43,151 nucleotides of DNA from Desulfovirgula sp. (GTDB taxonomy: Bacteria; Bacillota; Desulfotomaculia; Desulfotomaculales; Desulfovirgulaceae), in NCBI GenBank assembly GCA_020725525.1, contig DYEX01000134.1, positions 1 to 43,151 on the forward strand, written 5' to 3'. Position numbers and translations under genes: made by a program. Shown here in pieces: positions 14,177 to 22,746 of the stretch. Numbering within the stretch: position 1 is the first letter of the stretch; each line of letters starts with the position of its first letter. Under the pieces are notes generated by a model. The model saw only the letters and a list, made by a program, of their open reading frames with translations, ran no database searches and had not been told where the DNA came from.

Positions 14177-15258
14177 TGAAGGTCACCTTTCCTCACATGG
14201 GACATATGTGGATCTGTCTTGCGGCCATGCTGGAATACCTGGGGGTGGAGGTGGTGGTACCGCCGCCTACCAGCAAACGCACCCTGACCCTGGGAGCCAG
14301 GCATGCCCCCGAATTTGCCTGTTTACCCCTTAAATTAAACCTGGGCAATTTCATGGAGGCCAGTGAACTGGGGGCGGACACCATTCTCATGGCCGGCGGG
14401 TGCGGGCCCTGCCGCTTTGGCTACTATGCCCAGGTGGAGTACGCCATCCTGGAAGACCTGGGTTACAAATACCGCCTGGTGGTGATGGAACCTCCCCAAA
14501 GACACGTGGGGGAGCTGCTTTCCAAGATCAAATATATCACCGGCCACAGTTCCTGGTGGGAAGTGGTGCGGGGTATTCGCTTCGGGTACCAGAAGGCCCG
14601 CATGGTGGACGAGCTGGAAAGACGGGCCCATTACCTGCGTCCCCGGGAGATCCACCGGGGCAGCACCGATAAAGCGTTCAAACGTGCCCTGCGAGAAATC
14701 ATCGCCGTCAAACACCCGCGGGACTTGCCGCAAGCCGGGGAACGGGTGCGCAGGATCATGGCCGGGGTGGCCATAAGGCCCCGGCCGGTTCTGCGCGTGG
14801 GCATCGTCGGTGAAATCTTCACCCTTTTGGAGCCCTTTGCCAATTACGATCTGGAAAGGAGGCTGGGCTACCTGGGTGTCCAGGCCGACCGGTCCATTTA
14901 TTTGAGCGAGTGGATCAACGATCACCTTTTCCTGGGTCTGGTCAGAGGGCTGCGCAGCCGCAAGGAGGCCTGCCGGGCGGCGCCTCCTTACTTGAACCAT
15001 TTTGTAGGAGGCCACGGGCAGGAAACCGTCGGCAGCACGGTCATGTACGCCCGGCAGGGTTATGACGGTGTGATCCAGCTCCTGCCCTTTACCTGCATGC
15101 CCGAAATTGTGGCCCACAGCGTGCTGCCCGGGCTGAGCACCGGGCTGGGCATCCCCACGTTAACCATCACCGTGGATGAGCAGTCCGGGGAAGCGGGGCT
15201 GATGACCCGCCTGGAGGCTTTTATAGATCTGCTGGCCAGAAAAAAAGGAGTGGTATGA
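14176..15258 (+). CDS. DUF2229-type protein, activase-related (second of two)
   Basis: This 360-residue protein is a paralogue-like partner of the preceding gene. It begins MKVTFPHMGHMWICLAAMLEY and has EFACLPLKLNLGN (C49), the cysteine pair GGCGPCRFGYY (C76, C79) and a C-terminal block LPFTCMPEIVAHSVLP. These cysteines resemble the cluster-binding set of the HgdB/2-hydroxyacyl-CoA dehydratase superfamily. Start and stop overlap the neighbouring genes (TAATG and ATGATG), so the three proteins are very likely made together in fixed ratio. A radical dehydratase-like or reductase function is plausible but unproven. Confidence 0.82.
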   Translation: MKVTFPHMGHMWICLAAMLEYLGVEVVVPPPTSKRTLTLGARHAPEFACLPLKLNLGNFMEASELGADTILMAGGCGPCRFGYYAQVEYAILEDLGYKYRLVVMEPPQRHVGELLSKIKYITGHSSWWEVVRGIRFGYQKARMVDELERRAHYLRPREIHRGSTDKAFKRALREIIAVKHPRDLPQAGERVRRIMAGVAIRPRPVLRVGIVGEIFTLLEPFANYDLERRLGYLGVQADRSIYLSEWINDHLFLGLVRGLRSRKEACRAAPPYLNHFVGGHGQETVGSTVMYARQGYDGVIQLLPFTCMPEIVAHSVLPGLSTGLGIPTLTITVDEQSGEAGLMTRLEAFIDLLARKKGVV

Positions 15259-16235
15259 TGAAAGGATACCTGGGCATCGATGTTGGTTCCGTAAGCACCA
15301 ACCTGGTCTTTATGGACGAAAACGGTGAAATCAGGGAAGCCATTTACCTGCGCACCCGGGGGCAGCCCATTTTTGTTTTGCAGGAGGGATTGCGGCAGCT
15401 GGCTGAACGCCTGCCCGGGAATATCGTTATCAGTGGGGTGGGCACCACCGGCAGCGGCCGTTATCTGGCCGGGATAATTGCCGGGGCCGATGTGGTAAAA
15501 AATGAGATTACCAGCCACGCCGTGGCCGCTTCCACCCTGGTGCCGGGAGTGCAGACCATCCTGGAGATTGGGGGCCAGGACTCCAAAATCATCATCCTGC
15601 GCAATGGCGTGGTGACCGACTTTGCCATGAACACTGTTTGTGCCGCAGGCACCGGCTCTTTCCTGGACCAGCAGGCGGCCCGGTTGAATATTCCCATTGA
15701 AGAATTCGGTAAGCTGGCGCTGAAATCCACTGTTCCGGTACGTATAGCCGGCCGTTGTGCCGTTTTTGCCGAGTCGGACATGATCCATAAACAGCAGATG
15801 GGCTACAGCCTGCCCGATATCCTGGCCGGTTTGTGCGAGGCCCTGGTCCGCAATTACCTGAACAACGTCGGCAAGGGCAAGGAGATTCTCCCCCCGGTTG
15901 TCTTTCAGGGCGGGGTGGCGGCCAACGCCGGTATGCGGCGGGCCTTCGAACAGGCCCTGGGCCTGGAAGTACATGTACCCCCCCATTATAACGTGATGGG
16001 GGCGGTGGGGGCGGCCCTTTTGGCCCGGGAGAAAATGGCCGGCGGGGGAACCAGCCGGTTCCGGGGATTCGGGGTGGCCAAAACCCGGTTTAAAGCCGGA
16101 GGCTTTGAATGTGAGGGTTGCCCGAACCTGTGCGAAGTGGTGGAAATCACCCGTGAAGGCGAAGTTATTGCCCGCTGGGGGGATCGCTGCGGCCGGTGGT
16201 CCAATTCCCTGGGTTATAAAGAGAACGCCGTTTAA
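15255..16235 (+). CDS. CoA-substrate-specific enzyme activase (BadF/BadG/HgdC family ATPase)
   Basis: This 326-residue ASKHA-fold ATPase belongs to the family that injects electrons into 2-hydroxyacyl-CoA dehydratases or benzoyl-CoA reductases. Visible motifs are the phosphate loop GIDVGSVSTN (residues 7-16), GVGTTGSGR (61-69), EIGGQDSK, and the two cluster cysteines C129 (NTVCAAGTGSFLD) and C168 (AGRCAVFAESD), which would bridge one 4Fe-4S cluster between two subunits. A C-terminal extension carries extra cysteines (CEGCPNLCEV, DRCGRW), reminiscent of the long fused activases. It overlaps the upstream gene by 4 bp. The partner enzyme is probably the two DUF2229-type proteins. Confidence 0.9.
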   Translation: MMKGYLGIDVGSVSTNLVFMDENGEIREAIYLRTRGQPIFVLQEGLRQLAERLPGNIVISGVGTTGSGRYLAGIIAGADVVKNEITSHAVAASTLVPGVQTILEIGGQDSKIIILRNGVVTDFAMNTVCAAGTGSFLDQQAARLNIPIEEFGKLALKSTVPVRIAGRCAVFAESDMIHKQQMGYSLPDILAGLCEALVRNYLNNVGKGKEILPPVVFQGGVAANAGMRRAFEQALGLEVHVPPHYNVMGAVGAALLAREKMAGGGTSRFRGFGVAKTRFKAGGFECEGCPNLCEVVEITREGEVIARWGDRCGRWSNSLGYKENAV

Positions 16236-16264
16236 AAAGGGACGGTTGAAAACCCGTCCCTTTT
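16235..16264. terminator. Bidirectional terminator between convergent genes
   Basis: AAAAGGGACGG (16235-16245) pairs with CCGTCCCTTTT (16254-16264). A-runs and T-runs on the two sides let it serve both the activase gene on the plus strand and the carbohydrate-binding gene on the minus strand. Confidence 0.85.
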
Positions 16265-16269
16265 CACAG

Positions 16270-16569
16270 TTAAGCCCGCACCGTCCAGTTGTAACCGTTG
16301 TTGTTATCCCAGTTGTTGGCCGAATCTTTAAAGCAAAAAGACATTTGACTGTTCTGCATGCGCAGGGTACTTTCCCAACCCCGCAGGGTGCGGTCCATTT
16401 TAATGGTACTTACATTTTGCCAGTTTTTCGGGTCGCCAAACCCACAGTGTAAGTAAACCTGATCGGCACCACTTTTAGCCAGAAGACCGTTGTAAATAAT
16501 ATTCACTTCATTAAAACCGGCCGGCCTGACCTCTACGCCCTTTGGAGCATCGTGCCAACCCTGAATCAA
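16270..16569 (-). CDS. Small carbohydrate-binding protein (CBM25/53-like)
   Basis: This 99-residue protein is a single beta-sandwich-like domain. The pattern VNIIYNGLLAKSGADQVYLH, then KMDRTLRGWESTLRM, then MSFCFKDSANNWDNNNGYNW matches starch-binding modules of the CBM25/CBM53 type, with exposed Trp and Asn residues at the end. I chose a TTG start because AGGAGG lies 8 bp upstream on the minus strand (16578-16583); a GTG at 16578 overlaps that site. There is no signal peptide and no enzyme domain, so it probably acts inside the cell. It might bind storage glycogen in cells or spores, but this is a guess. Confidence 0.72.
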   Translation of the reverse strand: MIQGWHDAPKGVEVRPAGFNEVNIIYNGLLAKSGADQVYLHCGFGDPKNWQNVSTIKMDRTLRGWESTLRMQNSQMSFCFKDSANNWDNNNGYNWTVRA

Positions 16570-16783
16570 AATAATCACCTCCTGCCTTGTTACTTTTAAA
16601 TTTCAATATTTAGGTTTTCCCGTATCGGGACGGGTATACCCGGACATTTATTCCTTCTATGGAAGTTAACTCTTAATCATTAATTCCCGCCTTCAAGAAG
16701 GAATTGCATACACCCCGGCGAAATAATAATGGGTCTGTGCAAGCGGATACCAGCTATATTTTAAGAGAAGGAGCATAGAAGAG

Positions 16784-18148
16784 ATGAGTGAAACTAAAAT
16801 CTTACTCACGGAAAAGGAAATACCTGCTCACTGGTACAACATCCAGGCCGACATGCCCCAACTACCCCGGCCGCCTTTACATCCGGCTACCGGTAAACCA
16901 GTCGCGCCGGATGATTTAAAGGCCATTTTTCCCATGTCCCTGATTGAACAGGAAATGACCCGGGAACGCTGGGTGGAAATTCCGGAAGAAGTGCGGGAAA
17001 TTTACCGCCTCTGGCGGCCCAGCCCCCTTTACCGGGCGCGCCGCCTGGAAAAGGCCCTGGATACCCCAGCCCGCATTTTTTATAAATATGAGGGAGTCAG
17101 TCCGGCGGGGAGCCATAAGTTGAACACCGCCGTACCCCAGGCTTATTTCAACAAACAAGAGGGCATCAAAAGACTCACTACGGAAACAGGGGCGGGCCAA
17201 TGGGGTGTGGCCCTGTCCCAGGCCTGTAATTTTTTCGGCCTTGAATGTACCGTTTACATGGTAAAAGTCAGCTACTACCAGAAGCCTTACCGTCGCTCCA
17301 TGATGGAAATATTTGGAGCCAGGGTTTTTGCCAGCCCCAGTGAAGAAACTGCTGCCGGGCGGAAGATTTTAAGTGCCGAACCCGACTCTCCCGGCAGCCT
17401 GGGTATTGCCATCAGCGAAGCGGTGGAAGACGCTGCCGGCCGGGAAGATACCAACTACGCCCTGGGCAGCGTGCTCAACCATGTCCTTTTGCATCAAACG
17501 GTGATCGGGCTGGAAGCCAGGGAACAAATGGCCAAAGCCGGGTACTATCCCGATGTGGTCATTGCCTGTTGCGGCGGCGGGAGTAACTTCGGCGGGCTGG
17601 CTTTCCCCTTTGCCCATGATAAATTGGTGCGGGAAGCAAAGGTGCGCCTGGTGGCTGTAGAACCCAGTGCCTGTCCCACCCTGACCCGCGGCAAATTTGC
17701 TTACGATTACGGTGATGTGGCCGGGTTAACACCCCTTCTACCCATGTATACCCTGGGGGCGGAGTTCATCCCTCCCGGTATTCATGCCGGGGGCCTGCGC
17801 TACCACGGGGATTCTCCCCTGGTAAGCCAGCTGGTCCATGACGGCATTGTCGAGGCCCGAGCCGTGGATCAAACTGTCGTTTTTCAAAGTGCCGTTATGT
17901 TTGCCCGTTCCGAGGGTATCGTACCCGCTCCCGAATCGGCCCATGCCATTGCCTGCGCCATTGAAGAGGCTCTGGCAGCCAGGGAAGCCGGAGAGGCGAG
18001 AACCATTCTGTTCAATTTAAGCGGTCATGGTTTCCTGGATCTGCCCTCCTATGATGCCTATCTGGCAGGCAAGCTGGAGGACTACCCCCTGCCGGAAGAA
18101 GTGCTGGCCCGGTCCCTGGCCCGGCTACCCAGGGTAGATTTGGGGTAA
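16784..18148 (+). CDS. trpB2: TrpB2-type tryptophan synthase beta-like protein
   Basis: This 454-residue fold-type II PLP enzyme belongs to the TrpB2 group, longer than TrpB1, with the extended N-terminus [19 protein letters not shown]. The PLP lysine is K112 in AGSHKLN, the phosphate-binding loop is [10 protein letters not shown], and [13 protein letters not shown] is conserved. TrpB2 condenses indole with serine and often works without TrpA, or on related substrates. It is a single gene with an AGAAGGAG site, 17 kb away from the trp operon, which has its own canonical TrpB at 40860. An indole-salvage role is therefore likely, but its true substrate here is not known. Confidence 0.92.
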   Translation: MSETKILLTEKEIPAHWYNIQADMPQLPRPPLHPATGKPVAPDDLKAIFPMSLIEQEMTRERWVEIPEEVREIYRLWRPSPLYRARRLEKALDTPARIFYKYEGVSPAGSHKLNTAVPQAYFNKQEGIKRLTTETGAGQWGVALSQACNFFGLECTVYMVKVSYYQKPYRRSMMEIFGARVFASPSEETAAGRKILSAEPDSPGSLGIAISEAVEDAAGREDTNYALGSVLNHVLLHQTVIGLEAREQMAKAGYYPDVVIACCGGGSNFGGLAFPFAHDKLVREAKVRLVAVEPSACPTLTRGKFAYDYGDVAGLTPLLPMYTLGAEFIPPGIHAGGLRYHGDSPLVSQLVHDGIVEARAVDQTVVFQSAVMFARSEGIVPAPESAHAIACAIEEALAAREAGEARTILFNLSGHGFLDLPSYDAYLAGKLEDYPLPEEVLARSLARLPRVDLG

Positions 18149-18218
18149 CAGTACAGTAACATACTGAGTAAACGCCTGTTAGCTGCAGAGGCGCGGCGTT
18201 GAAAAACGGGAAAACTTA

Positions 18219-18247
18219 TTGACAGTACTCAACACCCATGTTAAAAT
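18219..18247 (+). promoter_or_regulatory. SigA-type promoter of the lysA riboswitch transcript
   Basis: TTGACA (18219-18224) and TAAAAT (18242-18247) are separated by exactly 17 bp. The transcript would start near 18254, about 33 nt before the riboswitch P1 stem. Confidence 0.85.
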
Positions 18248-18286
18248 GGGACAAATTGTATACATTATGCCTCATCTCCCTTTGGA

Positions 18287-18473
18287 GGTGAGGTAGAGGT
18301 TGCGGACAGCAAGAGTACCCTGGTGGAGGAACCGGGTTCCGGAGAAACCGGGGGAAAGGGTTGCCCGCCGAAGTTCAGCCGTTGCCCGGAACGGCTGGGC
18401 TGGGCCGTCATCGAAAAGGTGCCGGACTGTCACCCGGTGGTTGCCCTGCTGCCGGGTGGAGCGCTATCTCACC
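18287..18473 (+). ncRNA. Lysine riboswitch (L-box)
   Basis: The leader of lysA shows the conserved elements of the lysine aptamer in order: GGTGAGGTAGAGG at the 5' side of P1, GCGGACAGCAAGAGTA in the core, GCCCGCCGAAG, GCTGGGCTGG, GGACTGTCACC, and GGAGCGCTATCTCACC closing P1. GGTGAGGTAG (18287-18296) pairs with CTATCTCACC (18464-18473). Lysine binding in this class usually promotes a terminator downstream. A hairpin just upstream (18271-18292) uses the same 5' P1 strand and may compete. The downstream gene makes lysine, which agrees. Confidence 0.93.
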
Positions 18474-18507
18474 AGGGGGAGAGGGCGTATTTTCGTTTGT
18501 GCTTAAT

Positions 18508-18541
18508 GACGGCCCCTCACCCGGGAAAGCCGTCTCATTTT
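18508..18541 (+). terminator. Riboswitch expression-platform terminator
   Basis: GACGGC (18508-18513) pairs with GCCGTC (18529-18534), with additional pairing inside (CCC / GGG), followed by TCATTTTATG. The CCCCTCACCC in the stem can also pair with AGGGGGAGAGGG after the aptamer, which would act as an antiterminator. Confidence 0.6.
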
Positions 18542-18601
18542 ATGTTGCCGGCACCAAAGATTTTTTTCCGGGCGTATTATATAACCGTGGGAGGTTTGAA
18601 C

Positions 18602-19945
18602 ATGAAACTACACGGCACCATGACGATTAACAGCCGGGGCCATCTGGAAATTGGTGGCTGCGACGCTGTAGACCTGGCTTCTACTTTTGGTACCCCCCTT
18701 TATGTGGTGGATGAAGAGCTTTTCCGCCAGAACTGCCGGGAGTACTACCAGGCCTTTACCGGAAAATACGGTGCCGAGGTCATCTACGCGGCCAAGACTT
18801 TGCTCACCCTGGCCATCTGCCGCCTGGTGGAGGAAGAAGGTCTGGGCATGGATGTGGTTTCCGGCGGCGAACTGTATACTGCTCTGCAGGCCAAATTCCC
18901 CATGTCCCGGGTTTATTTCCACGGGAACAATAAATCCAGGGAAGAACTGCGCCTGGCCCTGGAGGCCCGGGTGGGCCGGTTCATGGTTGACAATCTCTAC
19001 GAACTGGAAATGCTCAACCAGCTGGCCGGGGAAATGCACACCAGAGCAGGAGTAATCTTGCGTTTAACCCCCGGGATTGAGGCCCACACCCATGAGTACA
19101 TTAAAACCGGTCAGATTGACAGCAAATTCGGCCTGGTTATTGAAAACGGTCAGGCCCTGGCCGGGGTAAAACGGGCCCTGGAAATGAATCACATTATCCT
19201 TTACGGTTTGCACTGTCACATCGGTTCGCAGATTTTTGAGCTGGATTCTTACGCCCACGCAGCCGGGGTAATGATGGATTTTGCCGCGCAGGTGGCCGGA
19301 GAAACCGGCTGGGCACCGTCCGAACTGGATCTGGGGGGCGGTCTTGGCATTTACTACGCCGAAGGGGATCAGCCTCCCCCGGTGGCCGCATATGCCGATG
19401 TAATCATGCGGGCCGTGCAGGAAAAAGCCCGGGCGCACGGGTTACCCGTGCCCAGGGTTATTGTGGAACCCGGGCGTTCCATCAGCGGTCCGGCGGGCAC
19501 CACCCTCTACACCGTCGGAGCGGTAAAAGACATCCCCGGGGTGCGTAAGTATGTCGCCGTAGACGGCGGTATGGGTGACAACCCCCGCCCGGCCCTTTAC
19601 CAGTCCCGCTATGAGGCCTGCCTGGCCAACAAGGCCGCCGCACCGGCGGAAGAAGTGGTCTCCATTGCCGGTAAGTGCTGTGAATCCGGGGATATGCTGA
19701 TCTGGGATATTGCCCTGCCCAGGGTTCAACCCGGGGATATTCTGGCCGTCAGCTGTACCGGTGCCTATAACTACTCCATGTCCATGAATTATAACCGCCT
19801 GCCCCGGCCGGCCATGGTGCTGGTCAGGGACGGCTGTGCCGATATCATTGTGGAGCGGGAGACCTATGCCGATCTTTTGCGCAATGACGTGATCCCGGAA
19901 AGGTTGCGCAAGAGCCGGCGGTTAAATGTGGCTTCGGCACGCTAA
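18602..19945 (+). CDS. lysA: Diaminopimelate decarboxylase LysA
   Basis: This 447-residue PLP enzyme of the alanine racemase fold decarboxylates meso-diaminopimelate to L-lysine, the last step of lysine synthesis. The PLP lysine is K65 in IYAAKTLLTLA. Other family motifs are LRLTPGIEAHTHEYIKTG, the glycine loop DLGGGLGIYY and the catalytic-cysteine motif KCCESGDML. ATG 18602 has GGGAGG 9 bp upstream. An open frame continues upstream but runs through the riboswitch. A lysine riboswitch controls it, matching its product. A good terminator follows. Confidence 0.97.
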   Translation: MKLHGTMTINSRGHLEIGGCDAVDLASTFGTPLYVVDEELFRQNCREYYQAFTGKYGAEVIYAAKTLLTLAICRLVEEEGLGMDVVSGGELYTALQAKFPMSRVYFHGNNKSREELRLALEARVGRFMVDNLYELEMLNQLAGEMHTRAGVILRLTPGIEAHTHEYIKTGQIDSKFGLVIENGQALAGVKRALEMNHIILYGLHCHIGSQIFELDSYAHAAGVMMDFAAQVAGETGWAPSELDLGGGLGIYYAEGDQPPPVAAYADVIMRAVQEKARAHGLPVPRVIVEPGRSISGPAGTTLYTVGAVKDIPGVRKYVAVDGGMGDNPRPALYQSRYEACLANKAAAPAEEVVSIAGKCCESGDMLIWDIALPRVQPGDILAVSCTGAYNYSMSMNYNRLPRPAMVLVRDGCADIIVERETYADLLRNDVIPERLRKSRRLNVASAR

Positions 19946-19959
19946 ACCTTTCGTCCGTC

Positions 19960-19987
19960 AGCACCCCTAAAGAAGGGGTGCTTTTTT
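19960..19987 (+). terminator. Terminator after lysA
   Basis: AGCACCCC (19960-19967) pairs with GGGGTGCT (19975-19982), followed by TTTTT. Confidence 0.9.
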
Positions 19988-20109
19988 GTACTGTCGCAAA
20001 GCGGAGCTGCGAAGGAGCATTTTTGGTTACGAAGAAGGAAGATATGATATAATCAAAAGATAGTGTACCAGGATAGTGTACCACGAGGTCTAGGAGAGAG
20101 GAGCTGTCC

Positions 20110-22746
20110 ATGGATATTATTACCACCCACACCAATACGGATCTGGATGCCCTGGCCGCCATGGTGGCTGCCCAAAAGCTCTATCCCGAAGCGGTGATGG
20201 TCTTTCCAGGTAAGCTTTCCCGGAATGTAGAGGAATTTATGGCCTTGCACAAAGACGCCCTGGCCGTGTCCAGCTTACGGGATATCCAGCTGGAAAAGGT
20301 GCGGCGGGTGGTGCTGGTGGACACCAAAAACCCCAGAAGGCTGGGTAAACTGGCGGAAGTGCTCAGCCGTCCCGGGGTGGAAATACATATCTACGATCAT
20401 CATCCCTGGGCCGAAGGGGATGTGCGGGGCACTGTGGAAGTGGTGGAGACGGTGGGGGCCACCGTAACCCTGCTGGTGGAAAAAATCAGGGAACAGGATA
20501 TACCCTTAAACCCCCTGGAAGCCACTATTCTGGCCCTGGGTATTTACGGGGATACCGGTTCTTTAGTGTTTACCAGTACCACTCCCCGGGATGTGGCGGC
20601 GGTGGCCTTTCTTCTGGAAAAGGGGGCCAACCTGGGAGTGGTGGCGGAGTTTCTCGGCCGGCCCCTGACCGAGGAACAAAAGTCCCTGCTCAAATCTTTA
20701 CTGCTTTCTGCCCGCCGTCATCAGGTAAACGGAGTGAAGATCCTTTTGGCCACCGCTTCCGTAGAAGAATTTGTGGTCGGCCTGGCCCTGCTCACCCACA
20801 CCATTTCGGAGATCGAACGGCTGGATGCGGTGTTTACCGTGGTCGAAATGGAGGACCGGGTATACATTGTCGGGCGCAGCAACGTGGCTCAGGTGGATGT
20901 GGCCGAAATCCTTTCTCCCTTCGGGGGAGGCGGCCACCCGGCGGCAGCCTCGGCCACCGTTAAGGGGGCTCCCTTGAGCCTGGTGGCTGAGAAACTGATG
21001 AAAATCATCCAGCAGAAAGTACGTCCTCCCCTGACGGCGGCGGGGATTATGTCCAGCCCGGTAAAAACCGTTACCCCTGAAACAACCATCAAAGAAGCCA
21101 GCCGCATTATGATGCGCTACGGGCATACCGGTTTGCCCGTAGTGCAAAAGGACCGTCTGGTGGGAGTGATTTCCCGCCGGGATGTGGAAAAGGCCAACCT
21201 GCACGGTTTGGGGCATGCCCCGGTAAAGGGCTTCATGAGCCAGAATGTGGTCTGGGTCACTCCCGATGTTCCCGTGGCTGAAGTGCAGCAGCTGATGATT
21301 GAACACGATATCGGGCGCGTACCCGTGGTGTCAGACGGCCGCCTGGTGGGCATTGTTTCCAGAACCGATGTCTTACGTACCATGCACGGCGATTTTCCTT
21401 CCCGGTACCGGGCCATTTACTCCGGTCACGTAACTGCTGGCGGGGGAAATATTTCCGAGCTCATGCACCAGGTTCTGAGTTCAAGGGAGTGGGGAATTAT
21501 GCGCCGGGCCGGCGAAATCGCTGCCGGTCTCGGCTACCGGGTTTTTGCTGCCGGTGGGGTGGTACGGGATATTTTACTTAAAGCGAGCAACCTGGATATA
21601 GACCTGGTAGTGGAAGGGGATGGCATAAGCCTGGCAGAAGCCCTGGCCGGGGCCTACGGTGCCCAGGTTCGTGCCCACCACAAATTTGGCACAGCGGAAG
21701 TGCTCTTCCCCGATGGCTTTAAGGTAGATGTGGCCACGGCCCGGGTGGAATTCTATGAGTATCCGGCCGCCCTGCCCCGGGTAGAAAGTTCCTGCCTGCG
21801 CCATGACCTTTACCGCCGGGACTTTACCATCAACGCCATGGCCGTGGATTTAAACGGGGAACATTTCGGTAACCTGATCGATTATTTTGGTGGCCGCCAG
21901 GATTTACAGCAGGGGCTGATCCGGGTATTATATAACTTGAGTTTTATTGAAGACCCCACCCGGCTTTTGCGGGCTGTGCGCTTTGAACAGCGGTACGGGT
22001 TCAAAATTGAACCCCAGACCTTGAAGCTGGTACATGAGGCTGTGCGCCGGGAGGTTCTCGTCCGCGTTTCTCCCGAACGTTTATGGGAAGAATTAAAGCA
22101 CATCCTTACGGAAGAAAAGGCCGGAAGAATGCTGGCCCGCCTGCATCAGCTGGGCATGTGGTCCTTTGCTTTTCCCGGGGTGACTTACTGGGAAGTACAG
22201 CCGGTGCTGCATGATCTGGGGGAAGCCCTGGCACTGCTGGAAGAATGGGGTTTCACCCCGGACAATGAACGGTGGCTTTGTTATTTTATTGCTGCCCTGC
22301 ACTGGACTGATCCTGAAACCGCCCGGAATTTATGCCAGCGCTACCATCTGAACAAACGCCAGACGGAAAAAGTGCTGGTTACCCTGACCAAATGGCGTTC
22401 CGTTTTATCACAGCTATGCTACCGTGATCCGGTGCGGATGAGTGAGCTGGCCCGGGCTCTTCTGGTTTTGCCCCGGGAGGCCCACCCCCTCATCCTTACC
22501 CTTCTGGATGAGGAGTGGTTAAGGGAGCGTTTCCGGCAGCTGCTTTTACTCCTGCGGGATAGTAAACCCACCGTAGACGGAACATACATCAAAAGTCTGG
22601 GCTACCGGCCCGGTCCCATTTTCCGCAAAGCCCTGGATGCGGTCTGGCAGGCCCGGCTGGACGGCCTGGTGCAAAACAGCGACGAGGAAAAGGCGTTTGT
22701 ACAGGAATTTCTGCGCTGTCACGGGGGAGAGGATTCCCATGTTTAA
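20110..22746 (+). CDS. tRNA nucleotidyltransferase fused to DHH and CBS domains
   Basis: This 878-residue multidomain protein has four parts. Residues 1-300 are a DHH/DHHA1 phosphoesterase module, with HTNTDLDALAAM, DTGSLVFTSTTPRD and the glycine loop FGGGGHPAAAS. Residues 305-425 are two CBS domains (AGIMSSPVKTVTPETT and KGFMSQNVVWVTPDV). From about 470 is a class II nucleotidyltransferase head (GGVVRDILL, LDIDLVVEGD, RRDFTINAMAVDL) with its RNA-binding domains to about 870. Such fusions add A or CCA to tRNA 3' ends. In some bacteria A-adding and C-adding are split between two enzymes, so the exact specificity cannot be read here. It overlaps the next gene by 8 bp. Confidence 0.93.
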   Translation: MDIITTHTNTDLDALAAMVAAQKLYPEAVMVFPGKLSRNVEEFMALHKDALAVSSLRDIQLEKVRRVVLVDTKNPRRLGKLAEVLSRPGVEIHIYDHHPWAEGDVRGTVEVVETVGATVTLLVEKIREQDIPLNPLEATILALGIYGDTGSLVFTSTTPRDVAAVAFLLEKGANLGVVAEFLGRPLTEEQKSLLKSLLLSARRHQVNGVKILLATASVEEFVVGLALLTHTISEIERLDAVFTVVEMEDRVYIVGRSNVAQVDVAEILSPFGGGGHPAAASATVKGAPLSLVAEKLMKIIQQKVRPPLTAAGIMSSPVKTVTPETTIKEASRIMMRYGHTGLPVVQKDRLVGVISRRDVEKANLHGLGHAPVKGFMSQNVVWVTPDVPVAEVQQLMIEHDIGRVPVVSDGRLVGIVSRTDVLRTMHGDFPSRYRAIYSGHVTAGGGNISELMHQVLSSREWGIMRRAGEIAAGLGYRVFAAGGVVRDILLKASNLDIDLVVEGDGISLAEALAGAYGAQVRAHHKFGTAEVLFPDGFKVDVATARVEFYEYPAALPRVESSCLRHDLYRRDFTINAMAVDLNGEHFGNLIDYFGGRQDLQQGLIRVLYNLSFIEDPTRLLRAVRFEQRYGFKIEPQTLKLVHEAVRREVLVRVSPERLWEELKHILTEEKAGRMLARLHQLGMWSFAFPGVTYWEVQPVLHDLGEALALLEEWGFTPDNERWLCYFIAALHWTDPETARNLCQRYHLNKRQTEKVLVTLTKWRSVLSQLCYRDPVRMSELARALLVLPREAHPLILTLLDEEWLRERFRQLLLLLRDSKPTVDGTYIKSLGYRPGPIFRKALDAVWQARLDGLVQNSDEEKAFVQEFLRCHGGEDSHV

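Noticed and set aside
14000-15250. Calling the two DUF2229-type genes 2-hydroxyacyl-CoA dehydratase subunits
   Set aside because: They carry similar cysteines but lack enough of the HgdA/HgdB pattern by eye, so I kept the more cautious family name.
18310-18345. Possible T-box (GGTGGAGGAACCGGG resembles the T-box core)
   Set aside because: The surrounding elements are those of the lysine riboswitch in the correct order. No T-box specifier stem is seen, and the gene is not regulated by tRNA in this layout.
18323-18601. Upstream extension of the lysA reading frame by 93 codons
   Set aside because: The stretch is the lysine riboswitch and its expression platform. A strong ribosome site and the standard LysA start lie at 18602.
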